This document shows positions 11,983 through 26,124 of a stretch of 64,000 nt of DNA, in pieces. The position numbers and the translations under genes are program-made. The stretch covers positions 66,829,128-66,893,127 of the forward strand of contig NC_068357.1 of the NCBI RefSeq assembly GCF_020536995.1, in the 5' to 3' direction. This DNA is from Dreissena polymorpha (Eukaryota; Mollusca; Bivalvia; Myida; Dreissenidae). How positions within the stretch are numbered: position 1 is the stretch's first letter; each line of letters opens with the position of its first letter. Below the pieces are notes generated by a model. It was given only the letters and a program-made list of their open reading frames with translations. It was not told where the DNA came from and searched no databases.

Positions 11983-12802
11983 TAATTCATCAACATAATA
12001 TGTGTATCATCTGTAACCAATATTGTGCTTGAATATCTCATTACTTGCAGAATTCAAGAACCGTGATTTGTGATGTTTGACTTTTTGTAAATATGCTTTG
12101 TATTAACCGTTCCAAAGCAGCGGCCTTGATTGGCGCCTTATCGTGATTTTATTTGATTGGTTGCTTTAAATACTGCCTCTGTTGATGTTGAAGTTAATAA
12201 TTTGTATATGATATATTATTTTAATTTTTATATTTTATGTTTATAGTGATTGGTAGCAACATACCTCTTTCAGTAATTAGTATTTAATCGACAAATCAAA
12301 ATGCTTTAACTATTGGTTAAATAATGTGGGTTATATTCATGGCTGAATGAACATATTGAATTAAAGACGAGGAACGCCAATAGTATTTTAATGATCACTT
12401 TCCATGCATAAAAATTCCAATACATAACAAATATTAGGAAAAAAATTGGATGATTATGTTTATATTTATGTAAGCGACGGTTTCCAAAACATTCACTTGC
12501 ATGAGTTAATGTCCATGTCAAAAACAGATGTTCTGAGTCAGAGAATACGGACAACTGAGACGAAGTAAAGCAGAATAAATCGAACACAGGTGATATTTAT
12601 ATCAGAGTATAATGAAAAAGAGATAACACCACGATGTAAAGTATGTAGTATCACACATCAAACTTTATTTATTCCGTCCAATATAAGCCGGCACTTATAA
12701 ATGCTATATTATAGATTTCGCAGATCTTTCATTAAAGCACGTGTCTCGAAATTCACATCTGCACTCGAATTCCTTTTGCTTGTCCATATCAATACATACG
12801 GG

Positions 12803-13059
12803 CCGTGCTCTGTGAAAAAAGGGGGTTAATGCATGTGCGTTAAGTGTTGTCACAGATTATCCTTTGCAGTCCAGGCAGGCTAATCAGGGACGACACTTTC
12901 CGCTTTTATGATATTTCCTGTTCAAAGAAAGTCTCTTCTTAGCAAAATGTCAGTTTAGGTTAAAAGTGTCGTCTCTGATTAGCCTGTGAGGACTGCACAG
13001 GCTAATCAGAGACGACACTTTACGCACATGCATTAAACCCCCTTTTCACAGAGCACGGC
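12803..13059. mobile_element. MITE family A, full length (~257 bases)
   Basis: The terminal inverted repeats read CCGTGCTCTGTGAAAA at the left and its complement at the right. Inner motifs GGGACGACACTTTCCGCTTT and GCACAGGCTAATC are shared with partial or complete copies at 22481, 26125, 35312 and 42119. Confidence 0.88.
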
Positions 13060-13408
13060 TTATAATTTGAACAGTTAATTCCGATTTATGAACGGATGAT
13101 TTGTAAGTTTCTGGATTGGATTGATCAGTAGCATCTGGTCAATAAATGTTACTTTCTTCACCCGTGCATTCCAATTGTTGGCCATCTGTGTACAGAGCAT
13201 TCATAATACTGCTAATATTTATTAATTATAGTTTTATTCATGATTATAACGATTTTTTTGTATAGAGTTCAAAACATAGCGAACTTTGTAAATTGATACA
13301 TAAACAAGTTAAAACGTTTTTTGTCTATTACGATTTCTGTAATGCGCTGAAATCCAACGATTTATCATTTCTGTATTTAAAGATCTATCTCTAAGAGTGA
13401 AAAAGCAT
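13042..13408 (+). repeat. Left arm of a 367-base perfect inverted repeat
   Basis: By eye it is identical, base for base and without gaps, to the reverse complement of 14519-14885. It begins inside the right terminal repeat of the MITE at 12803-13059. The arms enclose ~1.1 kb with microsatellites. Confidence 0.92.
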
Positions 13409-13782
13409 ACTTCAAATTGTCAATTTGATATTAAGGCGGTTTCAAAACGAGCTGTAAACACGCGAGTGAAACATAAGGACATTGTAAATCAGTTTTAATG
13501 GGAAATGAATATGTTAAATATATTTGATTGTCCTGTAATTGCGAATTAATTTCGATTTATTTATGAAAGACCTTTTTGTCAGGTAGCATGCCTCATTGAT
13601 GAATAATAAAATTCAAATATTGTTTTATGAATAATGAATGACACCCACAAACAAATCATTTAAAAAATCATTTGATGATATCTTTTCATATTTTGTAACA
13701 TGATTGGCGTTTTAGAATTTCTATTTAGTTTTATGTTTGTATCATCATCAACGTCGTCTTTTAACTTCTTATCATCAGGTTA

Positions 13783-13845
13783 TTAACACCACCACCACCG
13801 CAACCACCACCGACACCACCACCACCAAGACCACCAAGAATAACA
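13783..13845. repeat. Degenerate (CAC)n-type microsatellite
   Basis: An ACCACCACC-rich stretch with interruptions, inside the spacer of the inverted repeat. Confidence 0.85.
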
Positions 13846-13922
13846 TATACTAGTATTTGCCTGTCCCTTACTAGAAAAAATAATGGTCCGATAATAAAAA
13901 AACGCATAACTTAATATTTCTA

Positions 13923-13938
13923 TAATAATAATAATAAT

Positions 13939-14026
<88 letters not shown>

Positions 14027-14123
14027 TAAAACATAAATAAATAATAATAATGATAATAATAATAATAATCATAATAATAATAATAATCATAATAATAATA
14101 ATCATAATAATAATAATAGAAAA

Positions 14124-14191
<68 letters not shown>

Positions 14192-14192
14192 G
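13923..14192. repeat. (ATA)n microsatellite, interrupted
   Basis: Long ATA/AAT runs with occasional ATC, TAAAACATAAATAAATA and GAAAAATATA interruptions. The frames that are open across it (polyIle, polyAsn) are artefacts of the repeat. Confidence 0.97.
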
Positions 14193-14518
14193 TCAGACTA
14201 AAAAAATGACAGGGGAGGAGGGTCTGAAAAGGGGCAATGTGACATCGGGGGATAATTCGTAGAATGGTAAACGGTGTATCTTGTAAGCGCAGTGTATGCT
14301 GTTTCCACTTAAATATTTATATTCAGTAATCCATTCAAGATTATTATATAATGTAAATATATTCATTTAATAGTATATTAAATGAGAATGAGACATTTTC
14401 GCTCACGCATGTCTCGTTGATATTGTTAAAAAAACTTAAAACAATTTTAAAATTTACAAATTTGAACGTGTATTCGAATATGTATCCGTTATCGATCCGA
14501 TATCTCTTGGGACATGAG

Positions 14519-14885
14519 ATGCTTTTTCACTCTTAGAGATAGATCTTTAAATACAGAAATGATAAATCGTTGGATTTCAGCGCATTACAGAAATCGTAAT
14601 AGACAAAAAACGTTTTAACTTGTTTATGTATCAATTTACAAAGTTCGCTATGTTTTGAACTCTATACAAAAAAATCGTTATAATCATGAATAAAACTATA
14701 ATTAATAAATATTAGCAGTATTATGAATGCTCTGTACACAGATGGCCAACAATTGGAATGCACGGGTGAAGAAAGTAACATTTATTGACCAGATGCTACT
14801 GATCAATCCAATCCAGAAACTTACAAATCATCCGTTCATAAATCGGAATTAACTGTTCAAATTATAAGCCGTGCTCTGTGAAAAG
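14519..14885 (-). repeat. Right arm of the 367-base perfect inverted repeat
   Basis: Exact complement of 13042-13408. Its outer end carries only the last 18 bases of the MITE terminal repeat and passes directly into another small foldback element. Confidence 0.92.
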
Positions 14886-15012
14886 CAGTTTAGTTTACTG
14901 TGCGGCTTTAATAATTTATGTTATAGAAAAGAGCATGATACCTCGTTACAAATATAGTATTTCGCTAACGTAATCCGCTATAATTGCCCCCCCTTTTAAA
15001 CTAAACTGCTTT
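14881..15012. mobile_element. Small foldback element (~130 bases)
   Basis: The ends AAAGCAGTTTAGTTTA and TAAACTAAACTGCTTT are inverted repeats of each other. Only one copy is seen in the window. Confidence 0.55.
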
Positions 15013-16330
15013 GTAAAACTTTAATACAATCATAAATGCTTTAGAGAAAATGGCGTAATCAAAATAAATGAGTTAACGGCAGACTGACTATCAGAAACGT
15101 TACTTATACATAATATAGGAAGTTGATGAAAATCCGTTGTAAAAATGAGCATTCATTGTATATTGATTTTGAACTTGTATTAAATCGCCTGACAGTGAAT
15201 CCGGTGGCTATTCATATATAATTTTGAAAATATTTTTATTAAATGCAAATGACACATCCATATCATGATGGGGTTTTTGTTTATTACAAATGTTTAGATC
15301 TTTGTTTTATTGTGTTTTTTTTAAAAAGACACCGATTTTTTTATTTAGATATAAATTTAATTTTGATTGTAACCATAATTTAATACAGGCCTAATTTCGT
15401 GGTTTCATTAACAGATAGTCTACTGTAATATGCATTTTATTTCATTTATTTTTAATGCGAACCTGTTGCATTTCACTATCGAAAAATGAAATGTTGGTAT
15501 CACGGTGCTGTTCACGAACATTCGAATTGAATACATTTAGCATATTATGCATGTCTTTATTTATAACAAGATGGCCCTTATATGTTAATTGCAATTTTCA
15601 CATTTCTCCCCGTAGCAATATATGTTGTATTATAAATGTTGTTGTTGATATTGTATTATAAGCCGTACATTTTACACTTGAAGTCGCTTTAAGCTGGCTA
15701 AGCCGCGTTGAAATCACCTTTTTGTTGTTTTTACTTTAGTTAAAACAATATTTAAGTTAACAATTTATAATGATTTCCTTTGTTTATGATCCACCGAAAA
15801 TAAATATATAATTGGAAATCATTTAAGTAATTAAATAGTTTTCTTTTATTGTGTACCGTACCTATCAATGCCTTAATGTTCCTTCATTCTAAGATCCACG
15901 CAACATACTGTCATTTATTAATCATCGACAATTACGCTGAGATTAATTAGCACGTGTGGCAATTATTATGTTGCCCAAACTGCTTAATAATATTGTGCAT
16001 CAAACGGTATAACACGTTTTTATAGAACACACGATTTATTGTGTTTGTTTTCTCATTACTCGTTGATATGTTCAATAAATAAAGATAAAATAATAACCTT
16101 TTATAAAGTATGTATAGCACCTACAATTTTAAATAATGATCGAACAGTAATGATCATGCATTTGATATAAAATCTGTGTAAACTCTTAAAAATTACGTCC
16201 ATTCCATATGAACGACACGCTTTGCTTGTCGGACAAAATGGCGGCCAGATAAGCGTTGCTGAGGGGTGTGTGAAAAATCGATATCTGATTGGCTGATCGA
16301 CAAAATGTGGGCGGAGTTGGCGACTGGTCA
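15013..16330. other. No gene recognised
   Basis: AT-rich sequence with only short frames on both strands, no clear splice-bounded coding stretch and no repeat family recognised. Confidence 0.6.
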
Positions 16331-16515
16331 ATTCCGATCTCGTGCATACGTAAATATTGATATCGGGTCGATATCTTTTGGGACATGAGGCATCGTGTAA
16401 TTCCGATCTCGTGCATACGTAAAAATTGATATCGGGCCGATATCTCTTGGGACATGAGGCATCATGTAATTGCGATCTCGTCCTTACGTAAAAATTGATA
16501 TCGGGCCGATGAGAA
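16331..16515. repeat. 69-base minisatellite, 2.7 copies
   Basis: Units start ATTCCGATCTCG at 16331 and 16400, with a variant at 16469. Each carries ATATCGGG(T/C)CGATATC, a near-palindrome, and GGGACATGAGGCATC. A related single stretch with ATCTCTTGGGACATGAG lies at 14500-14518, just outside the right arm of the inverted repeat. Confidence 0.9.
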
Positions 16516-17289
16516 AATAAACTTCGGCCCCATATCGGGCTAATTTAAGTGTGCTTGCCTAAATGTAGTCGTTTGTCGAATTTGTATGTCGAGCGTAATT
16601 CAAACACTGTAAATGTCAGAGCGTTGCGACTTTTAAATCAAAGCGCTGAAGGCACTGTAGTTGTTCGCTATTGCATAATCTTAGACGCAACTCAGTTTTC
16701 AAAATTATGTTATAGCTTTTTATATCGCAAGTTTGAAATGAATACAACCCATTCAAATTGATGAAGAGTGTGTCTTAAAGCACAGGTCGAGATGTGTGTG
16801 CACTGTTTATCCTCATAATGTTACAGAGATAACTTTGACAAAATAACAACAATATGTCTCTTTTTTCACAATGGTTGCTGCACTGGCAACCATCTTTACA
16901 TTTTTTGTTGCCTTGCTTAAGAATAACAAGCCTATAATCATATGCATGTTGTATTATGTGTAAATTGTAATTATTACTTTATAAAAAAAAATATTGAGCA
17001 ACAATTTGGCCCACATGACAGACTTTTAATGCAGCATAAAGCCCCGTTTTCCCTGAAAGCAGCCAATATGTACAGATTTCAATGATGAACTAGCCAATGT
17101 CGTCGCACATGCTGTTATAAACACTAGACTGGCCAATATCGTCGCACAAGCTCTTAAACCTATTGTTTACATACAGGCTGTCTTCTGCAGTGTTCCAGTG
17201 GTGAAGAATAAACAGACAGTGGAGATTTTTCCTATCGTAGCTAACAGAAGACTGACTTGCAAAACTGCCTCTCTACATTAGTTGTTACG
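16516..17289. other. No gene recognised; one short duplication
   Basis: Mostly unique AT-rich sequence. Near 17090-17160 a ~40-base stretch with GCCAATGTCGTCGCACA recurs in tandem with small differences. Confidence 0.55.
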
Positions 17290-17969
17290 CTCACAACTTA
17301 AAACGAATTCAACTGCACTTGAACGTTTTCACTTTTGTATATAGTGTGAAATTTACTTATAAGTTGTTTCTAGTATATTGCTTGATAATAGCACGCCTAC
17401 GAACGTCACCTATTAATCTTTATCATGATACGATTTCAGTAACTTTAATTCATTCAAATGGCGTCTTTCACGATGGCCGAGCAGCGTGCATTACAAATAT
17501 TTGCGATTGGTTTTGGAAGATGAGGCATGATATCCGAAAAGAAAGCCTTTCATAAAATATATCGAACTTCAAGCGCATTAAAATAGCATTTTAATTGATT
17601 TAATATCTTCATTACACATCGAAACTGATAAAATATGGCCCGATTTATTCAGGGGCGTAATTGGTTCTCGTTTTTGTATAATTTTATGATCCAAATTCAA
17701 AATCTGCAGTGCGTTATCTGTTTGACACTTGTTGGGTCAAGTAACACATACGCGATTACTCGTTGCACTTAATACATGTTCCTTTGATGTTCATTTAAAG
17801 GCGAGCGTTTTGTATCCTTACCCGAATACATTTCGAAAAAGACACTGCTGTTTACATGAATGAGACTGACAAAAGAAATTTCAACAAATTCTTTAATGGT
17901 TCACTCTATATTTGTATTTATTGTTTGTGAATCTTAGTTTAAATTTATTTTTCTTCGTAAGATATTTCA

Positions 17970-18689
17970 TACATACATACATACATACATGCATGCATGC
18001 ATGCATGCATGCATGCATGCATGCATACATACATACATACATACATACATACATACATACATACATACATACATACATACATACATACATACATACATAC
18101 ATACATACATACATACATACATACATACATACTACATACATACATACATACATACAGACTATACATACATACATACATACATACATACATACATACATAC
18201 ATACATACATACATACAGACATACATACATACAGACATACATACAGACATACATACATACATACATACATACATACATACATACATACATACATACATAC
18301 AGACATACATACATACATACATACACATACATACATACATACATACATACATACATACAGACATACATACAGACATACATACATACATACAGACATACAG
18401 ACATACATACATACAGACATACATACATACATACAGACATACATACATACATACATACATACATACATACAGACATACATACATACATACAGACATACAT
18501 ACATACATACATACATACATACATACATACATACATACATACACATACATACATACATACATACATACATACATACATACATACATACATACATACATAC
18601 ATACATACATACATACATACATACATACATACATACATACATACATACATACATACATACATACATACATACATACATACATACATACA

Positions 18690-18718
<29 letters not shown>
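17970..18718. repeat. (ATAC)n tetranucleotide microsatellite, ~750 bases
   Basis: Nearly pure ATAC/CATA with a block of ATGC units near 17990-18025 and scattered ACAG and ACAC variants. The long frames it creates on both strands (Met-Tyr-Val-Cys and His-Thr-Tyr-Ile repeats) are artefacts. Confidence 0.98.
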
Positions 18719-18722
<4 letters not shown>

Positions 18723-19597
18723 TATTAAATGTATTTTAAGAACATGTATAGTTTAAAATATATTGATCTACGTCAATCCGATTGGATCTACGTATATACG
18801 ATTGTTTTGTCCAAAAGATAACAACACATAACCTTAGTTGGTGCTTGGCCCAACACTAGAGGGGTTAAAATCATCACACATTAAAATCGAGCGATTCAAC
18901 ATATTTAGAAACCTCAATTCCACATTCATCATTTCCATGTATAGGTCCCTTTTTATTTCACAACGATTATTAAATAAACATTTGAAATATTAACTTAATT
19001 GAATTCGTCTTTGAATAGTTTACATAGCATACAAATCAGGTTCAATCATATACAAAATGCGATATAAACTCAATAAAATCAGTGCTTTTATAAATATGGT
19101 CTGTAATTACCCATAATTATTGTCTGTTGTGTCCGTTTTTCGTTTACACGTAATACACAAAAGACCTTATCTCCGTTCTTGGGCTCGTAAATATCATAAT
19201 AAACAGAAATAGAATCCGAACGCCGTCGCCTTTTTAAAAAAGTGAATTGAGCTATTAAAATTCTGACTTCAGGTAATTAGAATTGTATTTTTACATTAAC
19301 GATAAATGAGCTTTATTAGAGATAGCTATTATACAGTGGAACTCCTCAGACGTAGCATTTATATCGACATAGATAATCGGCTGGCAAGTACGATATTATA
19401 TATTGAATGGGCTTGTGTTACTAGACTAAAGACATTAGCGCACTTCTGACACGATCAAAGAGATGTTTTGATTAAATCTTCCGCTTGAAAATTAATAAAA
19501 ACTCTACTTAAAGAATGCGCGGGACATACATGTATCCGATAATCCATGTACTTCTGAATGTTGACATAAAATGATAAATCAAAGTGTACGGTAATGT

Positions 19598-19830
19598 TTT
19601 ACCTATTTATGACTAGAGAGCGTCTTGAAAAAAAGGCCTTGGCAAACAGCGTAGACCCAGATGAGACGCCGCATAATGCGGCGTCTCATCAGGGTCTGCG
19701 CTGTTTGCTTAAAGGAATTTCTGTAAGAAATATTCTAAATATAGAAATAAATTTACTAGACATCCCTAATTTTGAAATTAATTGATCCAATTTAGAAGGA
19801 TGGGAGAGTCCACTAGGCATAAATGGGTTA
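19598..19830 (-). mobile_element. MITE family B
   Basis: On the minus strand it begins AACCCATTTATGCCTAG and has the hairpin core GATGAGACGCCGCATAATG with its complement. The far end is diverged (ACCTATTTATGACTAGA). Confidence 0.88.
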
Positions 19831-19864
19831 AAGTGTACAGTTGTTTTATTCAAAATTATTGTTT

Positions 19865-20315
19865 TTAAAGTGATATTATGGGCATTTTTCACTGTTGAAT
19901 TGAGCTGAAAAGAATCAACAGGTCAAAAGAGTTAGTTAAAATGTGGTTACTGACCAATTATCTGCAACTCATCTTGCTACCAGTTTTTATTAAAAAATAT
20001 ATTTTATATTCGATATTTTACGTGACTGGTGAGTCCTGTAAGCCGAAATGATCCGTAAAACAAAATTGTGTCTTTGTGTCGTATGAACGAATCTGCACTA
20101 GAACTAAATTTAGTATCACATCCTACATACATGATCAGTTGTCAAACGAAAGTACGGTTGATATTCAAATGCATTATTTTTCTCTTTCCGTGATATTTTT
20201 TAGTATGTTGATGCTGCATTGACAATATAAGTGTATATGAAGTGAAAACACCAAAAATAAACAACGGTTGCGATAGACACCTATAAATTGTTAGATGCCC
20301 ATAATACCACTTTAA
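19865..20315. mobile_element. MITE family D, full length (~450 bases)
   Basis: Inverted ends TTAAAGTGATATTATGGGCA and TGCCCATAATACCACTTTAA. Related copies lie at 50809-51255 and 53931-54306 in the opposite orientation, sharing GATCATTTCGGCTTA-type and TTTTGACCTGTT-type blocks. Confidence 0.85.
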
Positions 20316-20581
20316 ACGAATACTCGTGAAGAAGGTGCCGCAAAGGGGTGCCCTTTAAAGCGCCTGTATAAGCAACAACATGTGAATCATCTGTTACGAA
20401 TATTTTTGAGGGAAATTTCCATCGAAGTCGTTACATCCATTAACTTTATTTTAAAAGTATTTATTAGTTGATGCATTTAAGAAGCGTGACGTGTCTTGCT
20501 TGAATTAGTTTACATTCCACAATTCATTCCACGGTGTCTCAGATATATGTTTTTGTACGAGTGATAAGTGAATTCTGAGGT

Positions 20582-20792
20582 TAACCCTTTCAGTGCGGGA
20601 ACCGAATTTTGAAGGCCTTTGCAAACAGTTTGGATCCAGATGAGACGCCACAGAACGTGGCGTCTCATCAGGATCCAAACTGTTTGCTATTCTGATAGTA
20701 TTCTTTGAAAAAAATCGAAGAAAATGCTTATTTAAGAAATTCAGCAGACGACATTTTAACAGAAGACAAATTTCCCAGCATGCAAAGGGTTA
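20582..20792. mobile_element. MITE related to family B
   Basis: Ends TAACCCTTT and AAAGGGTTA, with the core hairpin GATGAGACGCCACAGAACGT and its complement. The internal sequence differs from family B, so this is a sister family. Confidence 0.75.
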
Positions 20793-21409
20793 AGTTTATG
20801 AATGCTATTTACACGCAAATGATTTCTGTTTTAAATGTGAGAAATGCCTTTTAAATTATCAATTAATTAATAGTAAAATGTTAGGCATACATTTTAAACC
20901 TCAAACTTGAATTGAACGTTCCAAAGCGGTGGTTTTAATTCGCGCCTTTTCTGTCGTTTGATTGGTTGTGTTTAACACTGCGTCCATACAAATCGTAGTA
21001 AAATGTCTATATATATCTCAAGAATATATTTCAGTAATAAGCCGCCTTCAATCGATCAATCGAAAAAATGCTTCAAATTTTGGTTAAAATCTAGCTATTT
21101 CAGTATATCAAAATGTTGTTGTTTATTCATTGCTGAAAGAACATATCGAATTGAAGGTGAAAACGCCTACAGTATTTCATTCCTCGCTCTCTATGAATCA
21201 AACTTCCAATATCAAAATAGATAAGCAAATAGTTCAACTATGTTTTTTTATTTTTTGTTTGCTTAGCAGCTAGTATATCATAGGCGTCGGCTTTCAAAAC
21301 ACCCATTTGAATATATGGACGCCCATGTCAAACTAAAATGTTCTGCATCAGATGATACAGACAACATAACCAAAATATAGAGAAAGTGTTAATGATATAT
21401 AGATGATAA

Positions 21410-21539
21410 CAGGTTACTGTCCCATCGTTTTGTAATATATCAGGTGAGGCTTAGAATAATATAACGGCGAGGCTTGCCGAGCCGTTATTTTATTCGTGCC
21501 GAGCCTGATATATTACAAAACGATGGGACAGTAACCTGA
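21410..21539. repeat. 130-base long hairpin
   Basis: The arms begin CAGGTTACTGTCCCATCGTT and end with the complement. A smaller nested palindrome (TAACGGCGAGGC against GCCGAGCCGTTA) sits at the centre. It appears to be the left part of a larger element reaching to about 22310, because ATATATCAGGCAACGTTATA sequence near 22261 resembles the arms. Confidence 0.8.
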
Positions 21540-22320
21540 TTTTCATGTTTACCATACCACATTTTCCTATAAATCTGCAAAGCAATCCATTTTTTTTATT
21601 AAAATGTACGGATCACCGCTGATTTTGCTGATCCGGCTTTTACACGTTGACATACATGTAGCAACGGCGTTCGAAATGACGACACGAATAATCGCTTATT
21701 TTCTTACATCGTATAATGAAAAAAATTGTTTGCATTACGAATGGGAAGAGTACACCCGCTTTAAGTATAAACGTCTTGAATTTGAGATTAGGAATGGACT
21801 GCAGCGACAAATTTAATCGAAAGACACACTTCGCCGATTATTTTGGAGATGCCATTTTGGAGATGTGTATTGAAATTGACATTTTGATGATGGTGTCAAT
21901 ATTGACATAAGCGTGTTAAATCGTTTGTTTGAATAGTTGAGGATTAGCATACAGTTATCATTTGTCTTGACTTTCTGTGCAACACTTGCGAGTACAATGA
22001 CTATATCGCTATTCAAGATTTATTGTCCCATTGATGACGTCATTTAACTTCTATAGTGCGGGCTGTGATTTTTTTTAAATAAACGTTTATTGTGATTTAT
22101 GACATTTAACTAGAATAAATATGTACGTTCTTGGTGTCAAATTGTTTGTTTTGTTGAACCTGATTCATGTTGATAGAAACTGTTGACTTAATTGCAAATC
22201 CCACGTAACTCTAAACATTGACTGATATAAGAACTTCCTGTTGACCATGATATAAAATAATATATCAGGCAACGTTATATCAGGCAGATATCAATGCGGT
22301 GGTATGATAAATGACTTAAA
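21540..22320. mobile_element. Family E interspersed element (provisional)
   Basis: About 22020-22260 resembles the insertion at 61613-61963: both share GACGTCAT, TCAAATTGTTTGTTTTGTTG and a nearby TAATATAAGAG/TGATATAAGAA stretch. The boundaries are uncertain. Short frames at 21604-21910 are not supported as genes. Confidence 0.5.
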
Positions 22321-22480
22321 TGCACTAAAGACAAAAAAAAACGTTATACAGTGTGAGGTATCGTATATCAAATTACTTTATTTACTCCGCCTGATATAAG
22401 CCGACAACCACGAATGCGATATATCAGAGATGACGCGGATCTTTCATGAAAGCAAGTTTGTCAAAATACATATGAGTTGT

Positions 22481-22673
22481 GTTTTGAGAAAACTGGTAAT
22501 AATGCAAGTGCGTAAAGTGTCGTCCCAGATTAGCCTGTGATGTTCGCACAGGCTAATAAGGGACGACACTTTCCGCTTTTATGACATTTTTCGTTGAAAT
22601 GTAGTCTCTTCTTAGCAAAAATTCAGTTTAGGCGGAAAGTGTCGTCCCTGATAAGCACAGGCTAATCTGCGCG
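22481..22673. mobile_element. MITE family A, right end missing
   Basis: Contains AGTGTCGTCCCAGATTAGCC, GGGACGACACTTTCCGCTTT and the complementary right half, but lacks the right terminal inverted repeat. Confidence 0.8.
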
Positions 22674-24484
<1,811 letters not shown>

Positions 24485-24599
24485 AGTGGTATCAGCAGCA
24501 GGTGGTGGGGGTGGTGGGGGTGGTGGCAGAGGCGGTGGCGGTGGAGTTGGCGGTGGCGGTGGTGGTAGCGGTGTCGGTAGCGGTGGTTATTGTTGCTGT

Positions 24600-26124
24600 T
24601 GGTGATGGTGTTGATGTAGTTATGGTATAACACGTGGTCGTAGTCAAAAGTGGTTGCTTCTGATGATGATAATGAAGCATGAATAGTAGTATAAGTAGCA
24701 TTTGCTGTTATGGTAGTTAAATAATTAAAGACTGCAAATCATTGTATATACTTAATTGACTTTGGGATTTGATTTGAGGTTTACTTTTTCATTGTTCTAT
24801 GTTACCATAGACAATTTTAAATGATAAACCGTCCGCAATTATTTGCTTATAATAAACAAAAATTTTGGGGTTAGTTCGACGCGGGGGAGCGTTCGTTTTC
24901 TTAATAAAGACAATTTGCAAACTGCAGATTAGTTTTAGGCCTATTAGGTAATGGTTCCGTACCTACTTAAACTGCTTGATATTATTATCTTTTCTTTTGG
25001 CAAAGTTATATGACTGCACTTCTTCCATGGATAGCATTTTCATATAGCATTCAAATAACAAAAATACAATGAACAAATGACGAGGTAAGATCTCCGACTC
25101 AATTTACAGTTTTGGGTATACATTTTCAGATATTTACAAAACAAAGCATTGACTTGTTAAGATAAGCTTCGATCGGTTCGTCGATATTTGTCATATCAGC
25201 GACGTATCTTAATATTTGTTTTTCAGTAGTAGCTACATAGTTCGTAGCGTCGATTTATTGACCAGGGCTATGTGATGAATGATTTATAAAATATCTGGCA
25301 AATACGAAAGATAAGCAATTTAAATGATCAAACAAAATAGCGGAGTTGGCGGTTGACTATTAAGAAATATTTGGCCACTAACGGAAAGCAATGCACGGAG
25401 ATTCTGTTATATAAACTTGATAAAATTGACGTTTGGAAAAATACAACCTTGTTTACAAAAACTGCTCTTTCTTTAACTTCACTTTTTGATAGTTTTGTCA
25501 ATGTAGATTTGATTCCTCTATTACAGTTTTACATAGTTACGTTGAAATAAAGTACATAATAGATACGTTCATATAATCAGAAGCCTTTAGTATATTTTAG
25601 TGTTCAACCCTAAATGTTTATATAATATTGCTGGGTTTTGGTGGTTAACGTTTTGGTCGGGGTCTATTTAAGTAATTAAGATTGCCATGTTCTTTTGAAT
25701 ATACACGAATTTGAATCAGTCAACTCTTAGTGTTAGAAATATGTTAGGAAATCAATGTACACGAGAAGCGATTAAACAACCGTGATATCCGTAATTAGCC
25801 TTGGTAAAGATATCATAAATCATTAAATCGGACGATTATAATCTCAATGTTAAAGATCTTTGTTTGCAACAATTGTCACGCAATGTAAAACGTGGCTTTC
25901 GAATTATTATTTTCTTGAAAAAGAAAGCAGTGTGATATCTAAAATATTTATTTTTTCATAAACTATTAACAATATACATGTACTACAATGGACGAACTTA
26001 ACAGGTATATTTAAGAGAGAAATAATTGATTCTGAGGTATTTCAATCCCGGGCGAAAACATTAGAACATTTTCTAAGGACATTACATATGCAAACAACTG
26101 ATATGTTCGTAATATAAAATGAGT
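24600..26124. other. No gene recognised
   Basis: Unique-looking AT-rich DNA with no frame that has coding character. A 65-codon frame at 25353-25550 has no recognisable domain or splice context. Confidence 0.55.

Larger units (their letters stand above)
9290..12790. repeat. Segmental duplication, copy 2 (~3.5 kb)
   Basis: The longest contiguous copy. Its left part matches copy 1. Its right part (about 12000-12790) matches 20380-21460 and 22330-22480 of copy 3, with shared blocks such as CGTTCCAAAGC followed by GGCGCC-type sequence (near 12110 and 20930) and GATCTTTCAT (near 12725 and 22440). Interspersed elements sit at 10552-10854, 11790-11982 and just past its end. No gene is recognised. 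Confidence 0.68.
17290..22480. repeat. Segmental duplication, copy 3 (expanded by insertions)
   Basis: Matches copy 2 in order: ATTACAAAT...GCGATT near 17490 and 10213, ATCTGCAGTG near 17702 and 10396, the 19000-19240 block against 11145-11400, CTTCCGCTT-containing sequence near 19480 and 11532, and 20930-21370 against 12110-12560. It is lengthened by an ATAC array, several MITEs and a foldback element. The divergence indicates age, and no gene is recognised. Confidence 0.65.

Noticed and set aside
12306-12587. A 93-codon minus-strand gene
   Set aside because: Only ~28 codons align with the duplicate copy; the rest is not conserved and no splice sites fit both copies. Kept only as a low-interest finding.
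13783-14262. PolyIle and polyAsn frames
   Set aside because: Products of the ATA microsatellite.
17893-18756. Long frames of Met-Tyr-Val-Cys and His-Thr-Tyr-Ile repeats on both strands
   Set aside because: They are forced by the ATAC tetranucleotide array, open in several frames at once, with no coding context.
21604-21910. Two overlapping ~65-codon frames as a small gene
   Set aside because: No recognisable domain, and they lie within a probable interspersed element.
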